DNA of 64,000 bases from a virus (IMGVR_UViG_3300036719_002639:16171-80170); one strand, 5' to 3'; shown: positions 51,709 through 60,988, counted from the stretch's first letter. Numbers and translations: made by a program. Notes: a model not told the origin generated them from the sequence alone.

Positions 51709-54159
51709 TTATGAACACTTTGAGTTTCCACAATTCTTACAAATCTTGCAACCATCTTCAAAAACCAATTTAGAACCACATTTCTCACAATTACCACCAA
51801 TTGTGCCATCTTTAATATACTTTTTTAATGCTCGTGCAATAGACTTACCAAAGCTGAACATATCACCTTCCGTCTTCAATAATTGGTCTACAGTATATTG
51901 AAGAGGAACATGATGGCGAAGAGATAGTGATGTAAAACGAGTAAGCATATCTTCCTCTTCTGTTGTATTCTTGGTAATATCTTTAATTTCGCTACCATCT
52001 TCAAATATCAAATGATATCGCCCTTGGGTTTCACGTATAATCTTGCCTGTGGTTAATTTTTTGTCATATTTACCATTTTCGATAGCAAAACATTCATATG
52101 GTACTCCTTCATCAAAACCAATCATAACCATATATTCGAATGTACGCACCTTATCTAATTTCTTTGTAACCTTAATGTGGTGGATTTCACATGGAACAAT
52201 TTTGGGGCGTTTCTTTGCTTCGTTCTTTTTAACTTCTTTATTACCAGTGTCATTTTCGTTTACCAACACACCTGAACGACTTCCATCACGGTAGAACGTC
52301 ATACCCTTACATCCACCCTTCCAAGCTTTCATGTAAAGTTTTTCCACCATGTCCATACTCACAGATTTAGGGGCATTTGCTGTCTTTGAAACTGAATGTG
52401 AAATCCATTTCTGTACACTAGATTGAAGATCAATTGAGGATTCCAAATCGATGTCTTTAACAGTAGAACCATGATAAGGTGACTTGGTAATATCCTTTGT
52501 AGGATTACTTTTAATCCACTTATTTAATCCTGTGTGATACATGATAAATTCCTGCCATCTATCACCCATATCGTCAACGAAATCGACCTTAACTGTGCTA
52601 TTCGTAGCATTGATTTTCTTTCTACGTTTGTAAGACAATTCAAACACAGGTTCAATACCAGAAGAAGTCTGTGTCAAGATTGAAACACTTCCTGTTGGTG
52701 AGCAAGTTGTAGGAGAAATATTTCTTCTACCGTACTTTGAGTGTAAATCTGCTACCTCTGGTGAAGCTTCAAAAATACGAGTGAGTAATGGAGAAGGATT
52801 ATTATATTCAAGATCATGATTATAAAGAGGAAATGCACCCAATTCCTTCGCCATCTCACAAGATGATTTCATACTCGAAACCGCTAAACCCTTGAATACA
52901 GTATCAGTGATAGCCAATGATTCTTTTGAACCATACTTACATCCCATAGAAGCAAATACATCAGCTAAAGCCGTTACACCAAGACCAGTTCTGCGACCTT
53001 TGATACAAGAATCTTTTATATTCAACCATGTATCCAATTCAATCTGTTTAATTTTATCTGTCTCTTTATCAGATTTAATTTTATTGATAATTTCATCCAA
53101 GCATTCAAGTTCTAAATCAATAAGATCATCCATTAAACGTTGACCCATTTCAACCATCTTACCAAACTTACCATAGTTGAAAAATGCTGTATCGGTAAAC
53201 GGATGTTCAACAAAACTGATGAGATTTACAACAATCAAACGACAAGAATCAACTCCCATTACAATTTCACCACAAGGATTCGTTGTTCGATCATAGAAAT
53301 TATTATCAATGGCTCCATAGCGATTTGATAAGCTATTATTAATCATTGTATCCCAAAACATACAACCGGGTTCTCCATTGTTGAAATTTGCTTCCATCAT
53401 TAATTTCCAGATTGAACGAGCGTTCACTTTCTTAGAAATTTCTTTCTTTCCTGTCATAGGCCAGAATTGTTCATAATCAGTATTAGCTTCAACAGCCTTC
53501 AAGAAATCATCTGTAAATCTTACTGAAATATTTGCACCAGTTACACGTTTCTTATCAGCTTTCATCAAGATAAATTTCTCAATTTCAGGATGATGTACTG
53601 ACATAGATAATAACAATGCACCACGACGACCACCTTGTGCAATTCCTCTAACAGTTTCACTAAATTTATCTGCGAATACACTGAATCCGTCTGTAGTACG
53701 TGCAGCATTTTCAACATGCATACCAGATGGACGAATATTGCTGATATCTACACCTACACCTGCTCTACGTTTCATAAGTTGAGCCATAACTTGATCCGTA
53801 TAACATACACCACCAATTGAATCTACAACATTATCAATTACATAACAATTACCAAGGGTTTGTTTCTGATGTTTATTACCAATTCCAGACATTGGTGAAC
53901 CTTGTGGGACGATGTATTTAAATTTATCAAATGCATCAAAGATTTCTTTTTCTGTGAGGGGTTTCTTAAATTTCTTTTTCTCAATTCGTGCAAATTCTTT
54001 TGCCATGCGCCAATGCATATCTTCTGGTGTCTTTTCGATTAGATTATCATCTTTATCACGTAGTGCGTATTTTTCAATCCAGACGCTAGAGGCGAGTTCG
54101 TCACCATTAAAATATTTTAAGCATTCAATCATAGATTCTTCTTGTGTATATTTCTTCAT
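51709..54159 (-). CDS. nrdJ: Class II (adenosylcobalamin-dependent) ribonucleotide reductase, 816 aa
   Basis: Reduces ribonucleotides to deoxyribonucleotides using B12, with no oxygen requirement. Family blocks: PQGSPMSGIGNKHQ, RRAGVGVDISNIRPSG, GGRRGALLLSM, TNPCGEIVMG, LGVTALADVFASMGC and SPTGSVSILTQTSSGIEPVF. The C-terminal CEKCGSKLVFEDGCKICKNC ends in a zinc ribbon and thiol tail, typical of NrdJ. T4 itself has class I enzymes. Late box TATAAATA and AGGAG upstream, though replication enzymes are usually early. Confidence 0.95.
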   Translation of the reverse strand: MKKYTQEESMIECLKYFNGDELASSVWIEKYALRDKDDNLIEKTPEDMHWRMAKEFARIEKKKFKKPLTEKEIFDAFDKFKYIVPQGSPMSGIGNKHQKQTLGNCYVIDNVVDSIGGVCYTDQVMAQLMKRRAGVGVDISNIRPSGMHVENAARTTDGFSVFADKFSETVRGIAQGGRRGALLLSMSVHHPEIEKFILMKADKKRVTGANISVRFTDDFLKAVEANTDYEQFWPMTGKKEISKKVNARSIWKLMMEANFNNGEPGCMFWDTMINNSLSNRYGAIDNNFYDRTTNPCGEIVMGVDSCRLIVVNLISFVEHPFTDTAFFNYGKFGKMVEMGQRLMDDLIDLELECLDEIINKIKSDKETDKIKQIELDTWLNIKDSCIKGRRTGLGVTALADVFASMGCKYGSKESLAITDTVFKGLAVSSMKSSCEMAKELGAFPLYNHDLEYNNPSPLLTRIFEASPEVADLHSKYGRRNISPTTCSPTGSVSILTQTSSGIEPVFELSYKRRKKINATNSTVKVDFVDDMGDRWQEFIMYHTGLNKWIKSNPTKDITKSPYHGSTVKDIDLESSIDLQSSVQKWISHSVSKTANAPKSVSMDMVEKLYMKAWKGGCKGMTFYRDGSRSGVLVNENDTGNKEVKKNEAKKRPKIVPCEIHHIKVTKKLDKVRTFEYMVMIGFDEGVPYECFAIENGKYDKKLTTGKIIRETQGRYHLIFEDGSEIKDITKNTTEEEDMLTRFTSLSLRHHVPLQYTVDQLLKTEGDMFSFGKSIARALKKYIKDGTIGGNCEKCGSKLVFEDGCKICKNCGNSKCS

Positions 54160-54182
54160 TAATTTCTCCTAAAGTGTTCAAG

Positions 54183-54190
54183 TATTTATA
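54183..54190 (-). promoter_or_regulatory. T4-type late promoter upstream of nrdJ
   Basis: TATAAATA on minus, 23 nt before the ATG at 54159, with AGGAG between. Confidence 0.6.
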
Positions 54191-54328
54191 CCAATAAGTG
54201 TGTTTTACTATAGGTACTTTGGTATGTAGTCGTAACCTCTTATGTTTGTTCAGTTTATATGTTTATTATATAATTTATTCTTATTACCCTTACAGTATAG
54301 CATTTTCTCAAGATTATTCAACTCTTTT

Positions 54329-54336
54329 GATAAATA
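54329..54336 (+). promoter_or_regulatory. Late promoter of the neck genes
   Basis: GATAAATA then CTTAAAAAGGATT and the ATG at 54356. Confidence 0.55.
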
Positions 54337-54355
54337 CTTAAAAAGGATTTCATTT

Positions 54356-55717
54356 ATGGCTAAATTTACAAATATTAATAATGCAACCATCGTACAAACT
54401 ACAACAGCCGATGGATTTTGGCTACCAACTAAAATAAATACTCGTCAGGTTGGATTACAAGTTTACAGTTTTGATGACCCCGCTTTGGATATTATACCAC
54501 CATCACCCGGTTTTGTAATAAATGATGCACATATCTATCAATCTTCTACTTTAGTTCCTAATGCTACTTCCTATGGTGTAGCTGTAGCATTTACTGTTAA
54601 TGGTAGTGCTGTTGCTGTACCTTTATATCAAATTGAACAGAATAGTGAAATATATCCTTTATTAGACTTTAAAACTCCTACATTGGTTGGTGGATTAACT
54701 TCAACTGGATCATTTATGGTAATGGGTATTGATAATGTTAATTATGGACTTTCTTTGTATAATTATGGTCAACTATTAAATCAACAAAATAATACTTTCA
54801 GTGATATTACTACTGGAATAACTACTAATACTATTGTTGATGTGGGTAAACCTACCTTTGATATCACTACTGAGAGTGGTTCTACATATCTTAATCCTAA
54901 AATTGAAGCTTATAGTGACTTATTGGAACGTATCAAACGTCTTCTTGGTTGGCCTTCTATCAATATTGATTTATGTGATGAAAATATTGCTGCATTTATT
55001 GATAACGCCATTGAATTATATACAAAATATGCTGGTTACTCAGAAGAGTTTATGATTTTCAATACCAATATTTACAAACGAGGTATTGGTATTAAACTTG
55101 ATGATATTTTCTCATTCACTCCTGAATTAAATGAGAAGACTAGTAATAATGCTAAAATCGGTTTTGATTATGATATGAAAGATTATCGTAAAGTACTTGA
55201 TGTCTGGTCTTTCGAACAAGGTGAATCAACTGGTATTAATACTTTATTCACGATGGAACAAGCGATGGTACAACAAGTTTATTACGGAAATCTTTTAGGT
55301 AGTATGGGATTTGATTTGGTTACGTGGCATATTACTAAAGAATGGCTTGAAACTAGAGAGAAAGTATTGGCGCAAAAACCGTATATCAGATTTAATGCTC
55401 GTTCACAATATATGACCATTCTTCCAGAACCAATGCCTAACCAGAACTATTTTGGTTGTATTGGTGCTAATGTAGAAAAACCTGTTCGTGATTTAATTTC
55501 AGAACCTTGGGTTGTATTCTATGTACAAGCTCTTTCAAAAATTGCTATCGGTAATCTTAGAACTAAGTTCCAAGGTCAGGTATTATTCGGTGGTGGTACA
55601 GTTAATGGTACAGATTTATTAGGTCAAGGTCTTAAAGAAAAAGAAGAACTTGAAAAACAATTATTAACTGGTAGTGGATTTGTTGATGTAACACCTATTA
55701 GATTCTTCATGGGGTAA
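54356..55717 (+). CDS. 13: Neck (head-tail connector) protein, T4 gp13-like with beta-rich N-terminal extension, 453 aa
   Basis: The start at 54356 has AAAAGGATT upstream. Residues 1-180 are beta-rich and Thr/Asn-rich (decoration-like). The C-terminal half has YSDLLERIKRLLGWPSINID and IAAFIDNAIELYTKYAGYSE, then FYVQALSKIAIGNLRTKFQG, the pattern of T4-type neck proteins. It is followed 3 nt later by the gp14-like gene. The assignment to gp13 rests on this order and on the C-terminal blocks. Confidence 0.72.
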   Translation: MAKFTNINNATIVQTTTADGFWLPTKINTRQVGLQVYSFDDPALDIIPPSPGFVINDAHIYQSSTLVPNATSYGVAVAFTVNGSAVAVPLYQIEQNSEIYPLLDFKTPTLVGGLTSTGSFMVMGIDNVNYGLSLYNYGQLLNQQNNTFSDITTGITTNTIVDVGKPTFDITTESGSTYLNPKIEAYSDLLERIKRLLGWPSINIDLCDENIAAFIDNAIELYTKYAGYSEEFMIFNTNIYKRGIGIKLDDIFSFTPELNEKTSNNAKIGFDYDMKDYRKVLDVWSFEQGESTGINTLFTMEQAMVQQVYYGNLLGSMGFDLVTWHITKEWLETREKVLAQKPYIRFNARSQYMTILPEPMPNQNYFGCIGANVEKPVRDLISEPWVVFYVQALSKIAIGNLRTKFQGQVLFGGGTVNGTDLLGQGLKEKEELEKQLLTGSGFVDVTPIRFFMG

Positions 55718-55720
55718 AAA

Positions 55721-56566
55721 ATGAAATGTAATGGAACTAAACCAAGATTTGTAAATAAAAACACAAATGCCAATGAACGTAAGCTTATAGCCCAATGGTG
55801 GGAAGAAGCTACGCAATTATATGGAACCTCTGTATCCTATTTTACCAATCTTTACAGTTTAACTTCACATGATTTCTTATACGGTGAGAATCCTACTAAG
55901 GGATTTTCTTCACCTACCGAAATGATTGTATTAGCTCAAATGAATAACGATTCTCTTTTATTGAGTAAGTTTGGTATTCAAGCACAGGGTGAATTGACAA
56001 TTGTAATTCCCATCTCTCAATTCTCTACAGATATGAAGAATCCACGAGCAGAACCAAAAAGTGGTGATTTAATTCGTCTTGATGAGGTTGGTTGGGATCG
56101 TCCAAATGGTGGGGGTTATCCAAATTCTTATCCTGATACACAATTAACAGGATTAAGTTCAATCGATTTCTGTACTATGAGCGATCCTGATGGTAATAAA
56201 ACATTAAATAGTGGTTATGTTAGCGGTGGTGGTTATAATCCTATCGATAGCTGGTTACGTGGACCAAATGTTTACGAAATTACCGAAAGAAGAGATGAAA
56301 ATATACCCGGGCAGATTAATCCTTTAATGGCTCATATCGTTTGGTATATTACTTGCAAGAGATTTGATTATTCTTACGAACCAAATGCTCCTATGGAAGC
56401 TGGTTCAAGTCAGGTTTCGGATTCGTCTATGTATGGTAAATTAAGTGGTGGTACGCCTACTGCGGAACCACCTAAACCTTATACGCAAAATGATGAACTT
56501 GCTGCGAAACTCTCATGGGATTATACGCAACACGGCAATCTCGATTCTGTATACGGTAAATATTAA
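55721..56566 (+). CDS. 14: Neck protein, T4 gp14-like, 281 aa
   Basis: Seals the head after packaging and joins the tail. Family pattern: WWEEATQLYGTSVSYFTNLY, HDFLYGENPTKGFSSPTEM, LLSKFGIQAQGELTIVIP and GDLIRLDEVGWDRPN. Length is close to T4 gp14 (256). Polar C-terminus with Gly/Ser. Directly downstream of the gp13-like gene; its end overlaps the convergent HNH gene by 4 nt. Confidence 0.82.
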   Translation: MKCNGTKPRFVNKNTNANERKLIAQWWEEATQLYGTSVSYFTNLYSLTSHDFLYGENPTKGFSSPTEMIVLAQMNNDSLLLSKFGIQAQGELTIVIPISQFSTDMKNPRAEPKSGDLIRLDEVGWDRPNGGGYPNSYPDTQLTGLSSIDFCTMSDPDGNKTLNSGYVSGGGYNPIDSWLRGPNVYEITERRDENIPGQINPLMAHIVWYITCKRFDYSYEPNAPMEAGSSQVSDSSMYGKLSGGTPTAEPPKPYTQNDELAAKLSWDYTQHGNLDSVYGKY

Positions 56567-56835
56567 ATCTTAACATCGTTACGATACCATAGTAACTCAG
56601 GTCCAATTGATGTTTGTTGCCAATCCTCAATTACAATTAAATCTTGATGTACTTCTGTATGACAATCTGCACAAATATAACAAAGATTCCATTTAGCATT
56701 AGCATCAGGTATTTTTCGACCATGTATATGATGTTCTTCTAAAATTTTCTTTTCTTCACAAAGATCACAAGGTTTGGTTTTGGAGCGTTTAATTTTTTGT
56801 AAACTTTTACGGGTTAAATCTGATTTTTTTCTCAT
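56563..56835 (-). CDS. Short HNH endonuclease, 90 aa
   Basis: The basic N-terminus is followed by CDLCEEKKILEEHHIHGRKI and NLCYICADCHTEVHQD, i.e. a complete HNH zinc core (two CxxC pairs, HH, N, H). Much shorter than the other HNH genes and not paralogous to them. Consensus late promoter with 5-nt spacing to ATG. Confidence 0.87.
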   Translation of the reverse strand: MRKKSDLTRKSLQKIKRSKTKPCDLCEEKKILEEHHIHGRKIPDANAKWNLCYICADCHTEVHQDLIVIEDWQQTSIGPELLWYRNDVKI

Positions 56836-56840
56836 ATAAC

Positions 56841-56848
56841 TATTTATA
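56841..56848 (-). promoter_or_regulatory. T4-type late promoter abutting the start codon
   Basis: TATAAATA then GTTAT then ATG at 56835. Confidence 0.7.
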
Positions 56849-56873
56849 ATTTACCATATTCATTTACAATTTC

Positions 56874-56881
56874 AATAAATA
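56874..56881 (+). promoter_or_regulatory. Late promoter of the small membrane gene
   Basis: AATAAATA on plus, 19 nt before the ATG at 56901, with an AGAGGT ribosome site between. Confidence 0.5.
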
Positions 56882-56900
56882 ATTATACAGAGGTAATATT

Positions 56901-57104
56901 ATGCCATTTATAACTAAAAACATTGACGGTAAAAGTGAAGTACAAGTTCGTGCGATATTAGCAGGATTGTTCTCATTAGCTATTATTGCTGGTTTCTTCT
57001 GTGCTTTAATCACTGCGGATTCATTTATGGGTATTGCTACAATGGCTATTACCTATTATTTTGCAAAAAGAAATACTGAGGAAGGTAAAACAATCAATAA
57101 ATAA
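56901..57104 (+). CDS. Small two-helix membrane protein, 67 aa (holin candidate)
   Basis: Two hydrophobic segments (ILAGLFSLAIIAGFFCALIT and FMGIATMAITYYFA) separated by a short polar turn, with a charged tail (KRNTEEGKTINK). Both the late promoter and topology would suit a class II holin, but no lysin gene is adjacent, so it could equally be a virion membrane protein. Confidence 0.7.
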   Translation: MPFITKNIDGKSEVQVRAILAGLFSLAIIAGFFCALITADSFMGIATMAITYYFAKRNTEEGKTINK

Positions 57105-57774
57105 AATTGGTCTTTTCTGGTACTTTATCGCCTTTAGATAGATTTTCACGTACTAATAATGGTTGAAGATTTCCCCAATGATTAGCTATCTTCTGATTGG
57201 TTTGGTCTATTAAATCATTATCCGCAAAGAACTGTAATGGTATTATATGATCTACATGCCATACTTTACCATAATTTTCTCTTGTCATTCCATCACGAAA
57301 TTGTTTTTCTAAATGATTCCATACTTCTTCTATCGTACAACAAAAGGATTCTATTGTTGATGTGTATTTAGAATTATTTTTTAATGCTTTATTACGTCTT
57401 CGTCTTAAATTATGTAATAACTTATAATTAGAATCAGTTTTTAATCTTGTTTTAACATATGAATTATCACGAGTCTGTTTTATGGTTCTATTTTCTTTGT
57501 TATATTTCTTTACGTAATTTTTAATATGTAATCTATGTATTTCATTATTATCATATTTATCTTTTCGTTTTTCTTTTATTACTGTTTTATTTAAAACTCT
57601 ATACTGACGAAGATAATCAATATTTTCAGTTCTATGTAGTAATCTATACTGTTTATTACAAAGTTTACAGTTGTTCTGGTGTCCGTCTAACGCTTTAGTG
57701 TATTTTGAGAAATCGTCTATAGATTTAATCTCATTACATTTAAAACATTTTTTGGTATCATTTTGACTTGTCAT
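57094..57774 (-). CDS. HNH homing endonuclease with zinc finger, 226 aa
   Basis: N-terminal CFKCNE and CKLC knuckle, long basic linker with many Lys/Arg/Asn, C-terminal HNH core WHVDHIIPLQFF, then GNLQPLLVRENLSKGDK. Closest in this window to the gene at 60326-60988 (shared HIIPL, HWGNLQPLLV). AGGTGAG site and the three-way-junction leader upstream. Located between the membrane protein and head completion genes. Confidence 0.9.
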   Translation of the reverse strand: MTSQNDTKKCFKCNEIKSIDDFSKYTKALDGHQNNCKLCNKQYRLLHRTENIDYLRQYRVLNKTVIKEKRKDKYDNNEIHRLHIKNYVKKYNKENRTIKQTRDNSYVKTRLKTDSNYKLLHNLRRRRNKALKNNSKYTSTIESFCCTIEEVWNHLEKQFRDGMTRENYGKVWHVDHIIPLQFFADNDLIDQTNQKIANHWGNLQPLLVRENLSKGDKVPEKTNFIY

Positions 57775-57800
57775 TTAAACTCACCTTTATAAATATTGAT

Positions 57801-57865
57801 GTACAGGACAGCTATACTCACCTGTAGTTTCTATAAACAAACCACTGTTTATAGATTACTGTATC
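57801..57865 (-). ncRNA. Three-way-junction RNA leader of an HNH gene (copy 2)
   Basis: P1 TACAG/CTGTA, junction TAATC, P2 TATAAAC/GTTTATA (7 bp), GAAAC, a short P3, then GCTGTC. Same core strands as at 41279 and 60239. Confidence 0.72.
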
Positions 57866-57876
57866 TCTTCTTTTAA

Positions 57877-57884
57877 TTATTTAG
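57877..57884 (-). promoter_or_regulatory. Late promoter for the structured leader
   Basis: The minus strand reads CTAAATAA, 13 nt upstream of the leader RNA. Confidence 0.5.
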
Positions 57885-57888
57885 TATA

Positions 57889-58344
57889 TTAACATTTAAT
57901 ACCTAATTCTTTTTCGGTAATTATGGTAAACTTCATATTATGCTTCGCTGCATACTGTTTAGCTGCATCCCATTTACTACTATTGATAGCATATTCTTCC
58001 ATTTCATACATTAATGTCTTTGGGGCTTTTCTTTTACTTGGTAAAGGTTGTTTCAATTTCTTTGCTGGTTTGTATTCAATGATGTATTTTTCTAAAGTAC
58101 CTGTAGGTGTTCTTAAAATACAATTAAAATCTATAAAATATCTATGAACTTTTCCGTCAGTCGGTTTCAAATAAGGTATAACTACACTTTCAGACCCCCA
58201 TTCAATGATATTTGGATTTAAATCTAACCATCTGCATAATAAAAACTCAGGATGTGAGCGATAACACAAAGGCATCGACCCCTTATACTTCGATGTATTC
58301 TTTAAGGGATAGATGCCTTGTGAATAATATATGTCTTTAGCCAT
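57889..58344 (-). CDS. 4: Head completion nuclease-like protein, T4 gp4-like, 151 aa
   Basis: The gp4/gp50 head completion protein has a TnsA/PD-(D/E)XK-like fold. Visible: GIYPLKNTSKYKGSMPLCYR, SHPEFLLCRWLDLN, a catalytic-type VHRYFIDFNC (D) and EKYIIEYKPAKK (E-x-K). Length equals T4 gp4 (150). Follows the portal gene by 8 nt on the same strand. Confidence 0.88.
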   Translation of the reverse strand: MAKDIYYSQGIYPLKNTSKYKGSMPLCYRSHPEFLLCRWLDLNPNIIEWGSESVVIPYLKPTDGKVHRYFIDFNCILRTPTGTLEKYIIEYKPAKKLKQPLPSKRKAPKTLMYEMEEYAINSSKWDAAKQYAAKHNMKFTIITEKELGIKC

Positions 58345-58352
58345 ATATCACG

Positions 58353-60170
58353 TTATGCTACTGGTGGTACTGCTGTTGATGCGGGGGCTTCTGCGCCACC
58401 TGCGGGTGCCTGTGCGCCCTCACCACCTGCGGGTGCGACACCTTCTGCGGGTGCGGGAGTCGCTGCCTCTGGTGCGGCTCCAAATTCTGGTGGTAATGCT
58501 GATCCACCACCCCCACCACCTGCTGGTGCTCCACCACCTTCTGCGGGTGCTCCACCACCAGCGGCTTCTGCGTCCTTCCAGTTTGGACCAGCTTCGCCAA
58601 TCTTAGCTAATTCGTAAGCTAAAATAGCATCTTTACGTTTCCATTCACGGTTCTGTGCCATTTCATCATCAGTTAAACCAAGATATTTCTTCTGTGCAAA
58701 ACTGTTAGATACACCATCATTACTGCTCATGTTATTAAAGTTGTTGTATTTCAATTCGAAAATCTGATTCTGCTTCAACATCATGTACATTGTAGGTAAA
58801 TTAAACTCAAGTTCAAAACTATGTTCTTTAAGTTTGAAATTCTCCCACATCTTTCTAAGCTTTAAATGGGTAATAAAACTATCTTTTAATCCTGCTGCGA
58901 ATTGTTTCTGAATACGTTGTAAGAATCTGGCAAAACGCAATTCTTCTCTGGTCATTGCATCACCATCTTTTACAACATTCTCAGGATCAAGGCGACCAAT
59001 AGGAACTTTCATAGATTTATAAAGTGCTCTAAGGAAGTACATCAAGTCATCCAAACTTCCTAAGTTCATTCCACCTTCAAGAGCTTCTACTGTTGTACCT
59101 TCTGAGCCAGTTTTCTTAGGGAACCAATAAGAATCTAACATACTTTGCGGATCATACGTATTGGTAATACGACCAGTTGAAGTATCATAAGTCTTTTTAG
59201 ACCAATAATTCTGCATAAGACGCTTCATATAAGCTTCTGCTTTAGGTGGTGTAAGATTACCAACATCAACCTTGAATACTAAGCGTTGTGGCGCACGTAC
59301 AAGTCTATGAATAACAATACTATCTTCAATTAAAGACAATTGTTTATATGATTTTCTTGCATTTTCAATATAAGGAACTTTGAAGTTGTTACCTTCACCC
59401 CATCTACCAGTATGAATATAAGTAACCTGTCTTGGTTCAAGAATAATCAACTGTTCCTTTTCTTGTTGATTTGATTTAGGATTAATAAGAGGTTTTCTTA
59501 CTGCATATCCTTCGATGATATCATTCTGTTGATTTTTATAGAATGGATTAATCAATTCTGTGGGAACTGAAACTACACCTAAAATACCGAATTCTGGATG
59601 GGTATCACTGATGACGTTTTCCCAAAATAATTCACCATCAACCATGAAATTATAACCACACTGCCAACCACGATCTTTCAACTTAAATAATTGGATATAC
59701 TTATCCCACTCTTTTTGGATGGTTTCTTCAACAGCTTTACTAAAATCACCTTGAAGTTTTAAAAGTACAAAACGATTCTTTTCATCTTCGGTAAATAATT
59801 CATCACAAATTTCCTCAAGACAGTCATTAAGAACTGAATATCCTGCCATTCTTCGATAATCTTGTAAACGTTTAATTTTATCAAGGTCGAGATTAGCATA
59901 CATGAAGCGTTGATAATTTTTATCAGCTAGTAATGAACCCATTAAACCTTCTGTCTCGTCCTGTTGTTGACGAGTTATTGAAAGGTCATTAACTCTCTGA
60001 TTACGGTCAATTACTAAATCTTGAAATGTTTCGTATTTTGGATTAAGTTGACTGATATTATCTAAAATCTGTACACCGAATGGTAAACGACTCATTACCG
60101 TAGAAAGAAAGCTTCTACCTGCACTTGTTGTCTGTGTTCCACCAACCCGGTTTGATCCTGTAGCATCCAT
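58353..60170 (-). CDS. 20: Portal protein, T4 gp20-like, 605 aa
   Basis: Dodecameric head vertex channel for DNA packaging and release. Family blocks: LQDYRRMAGYSVLNDCLEEI, YIENARKSYKQLSLIEDSIV, RLVRAPQRLVFKVDVG, VPIGRLDPENVVKDGD and TREELRFARFLQRIQ. The C-terminal 65 residues are a Gly/Ala/Pro low-complexity tail (APAEGGGAPAGGGGGGS) encoded by locally GC-rich DNA (58360-58570), atypical for gp20. TATAAATA (60199-60206) and AGGAGA precede the ATG. Confidence 0.92.
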   Translation of the reverse strand: MDATGSNRVGGTQTTSAGRSFLSTVMSRLPFGVQILDNISQLNPKYETFQDLVIDRNQRVNDLSITRQQQDETEGLMGSLLADKNYQRFMYANLDLDKIKRLQDYRRMAGYSVLNDCLEEICDELFTEDEKNRFVLLKLQGDFSKAVEETIQKEWDKYIQLFKLKDRGWQCGYNFMVDGELFWENVISDTHPEFGILGVVSVPTELINPFYKNQQNDIIEGYAVRKPLINPKSNQQEKEQLIILEPRQVTYIHTGRWGEGNNFKVPYIENARKSYKQLSLIEDSIVIHRLVRAPQRLVFKVDVGNLTPPKAEAYMKRLMQNYWSKKTYDTSTGRITNTYDPQSMLDSYWFPKKTGSEGTTVEALEGGMNLGSLDDLMYFLRALYKSMKVPIGRLDPENVVKDGDAMTREELRFARFLQRIQKQFAAGLKDSFITHLKLRKMWENFKLKEHSFELEFNLPTMYMMLKQNQIFELKYNNFNNMSSNDGVSNSFAQKKYLGLTDDEMAQNREWKRKDAILAYELAKIGEAGPNWKDAEAAGGGAPAEGGGAPAGGGGGGSALPPEFGAAPEAATPAPAEGVAPAGGEGAQAPAGGAEAPASTAVPPVA

Positions 60171-60198
60171 AATTTAAATTCTCCTATAATCTTTCAAA

Positions 60199-60206
60199 TA
60201 TTTATA
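60199..60206 (-). promoter_or_regulatory. T4-type late promoter of the portal gene
   Basis: TATAAATA on minus, 28 nt before the ATG at 60170. Confidence 0.65.
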
Positions 60207-60225
60207 GTAAAAGTATATAAATCTA

Positions 60226-60233
60226 CTAAATAA
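60226..60233 (+). promoter_or_regulatory. Late promoter for the structured leader
   Basis: CTAAATAA on plus, 5 nt before the leader RNA at 60239. Confidence 0.5.
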
Positions 60234-60238
60234 TTGAA

Positions 60239-60305
60239 GAAACAGTAATCAAGGAGCAACTAACTACCTTGAAACAGACGGGTTATCAATCTGCTGTCCT
60301 GTTCC
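60239..60305 (+). ncRNA. Three-way-junction RNA leader of an HNH gene (copy 3)
   Basis: P1 AACAG/CTGTT, junction TAATC, P2 AAGG/CCTT, GAAA, P3 CAGA/TCTG, CTGTC. Stem sequences differ from copies 1 and 2 but pair; the joining strands are conserved. Confidence 0.72.
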
Positions 60306-60325
60306 TAAAGTATTTAGAAAGGGTT

Positions 60326-60988
60326 ATGCAAATGGAAGAGATTACTACAAAAGTTTGTTCAAAATGTAAACAAGATAAGTCTATCACAGAATTTTATATG
60401 GATAATAAAACTATTGATGGTTATAAAGTGTGGTGTAAAGACTGTTTTAAACTTTATAAACAAAAATATTATATGGATAATAAAATTGAAATTTCAATAA
60501 AACGCAAAGAATTCAAAATAAATAATAGTATTAAAGTTAAAAATCAGCGTAAAAAATCTGATATTAAAAATAAATTACATAAAAGGGATTATTCAAAATT
60601 ATATTTTCAGCAAAATAAAACACAAATAAATCAGAAAAAACGATTAAAATATAAAACTGATTTTAATTATCGTTTAATTGTAATTAATAGAAATCGAGTA
60701 AATGAAACAATTAAAAATAAAACATGTTCGTCTATTGATTTATTTTGTTGCACACCACAAGAAGTTAGAAATCATTTAGAGCAACAATTCAGAGATGGTA
60801 TGAATTGGATAAATTATGGATCATTATGGCATATTGATCATATAATTCCATTAGATTTCTTTGATTTAAATAATTCAACCGAACAAAAGATTGCTAATCA
60901 TTGGGGTAATTTACAACCGTTGTTAGTACACGAAAATATTTCAAAGGGTGATAATATACCAACACAAACTAATTTCAAATATTTATAA
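60326..60988 (+). CDS. HNH homing endonuclease with zinc finger, 220 aa
   Basis: The start at 60326 has AAAGGG upstream. Zinc knuckle CSKCKQ and CKDC, basic linker, HNH core WHIDHIIPLDFF and GNLQPLLVHENISKGDN. Paralogue of 57094-57774. Located between the portal and gp15 genes, on the opposite strand, behind the conserved RNA leader. Overlaps the gp15-like gene's end by 6 nt. Confidence 0.9.
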   Translation: MQMEEITTKVCSKCKQDKSITEFYMDNKTIDGYKVWCKDCFKLYKQKYYMDNKIEISIKRKEFKINNSIKVKNQRKKSDIKNKLHKRDYSKLYFQQNKTQINQKKRLKYKTDFNYRLIVINRNRVNETIKNKTCSSIDLFCCTPQEVRNHLEQQFRDGMNWINYGSLWHIDHIIPLDFFDLNNSTEQKIANHWGNLQPLLVHENISKGDNIPTQTNFKYL

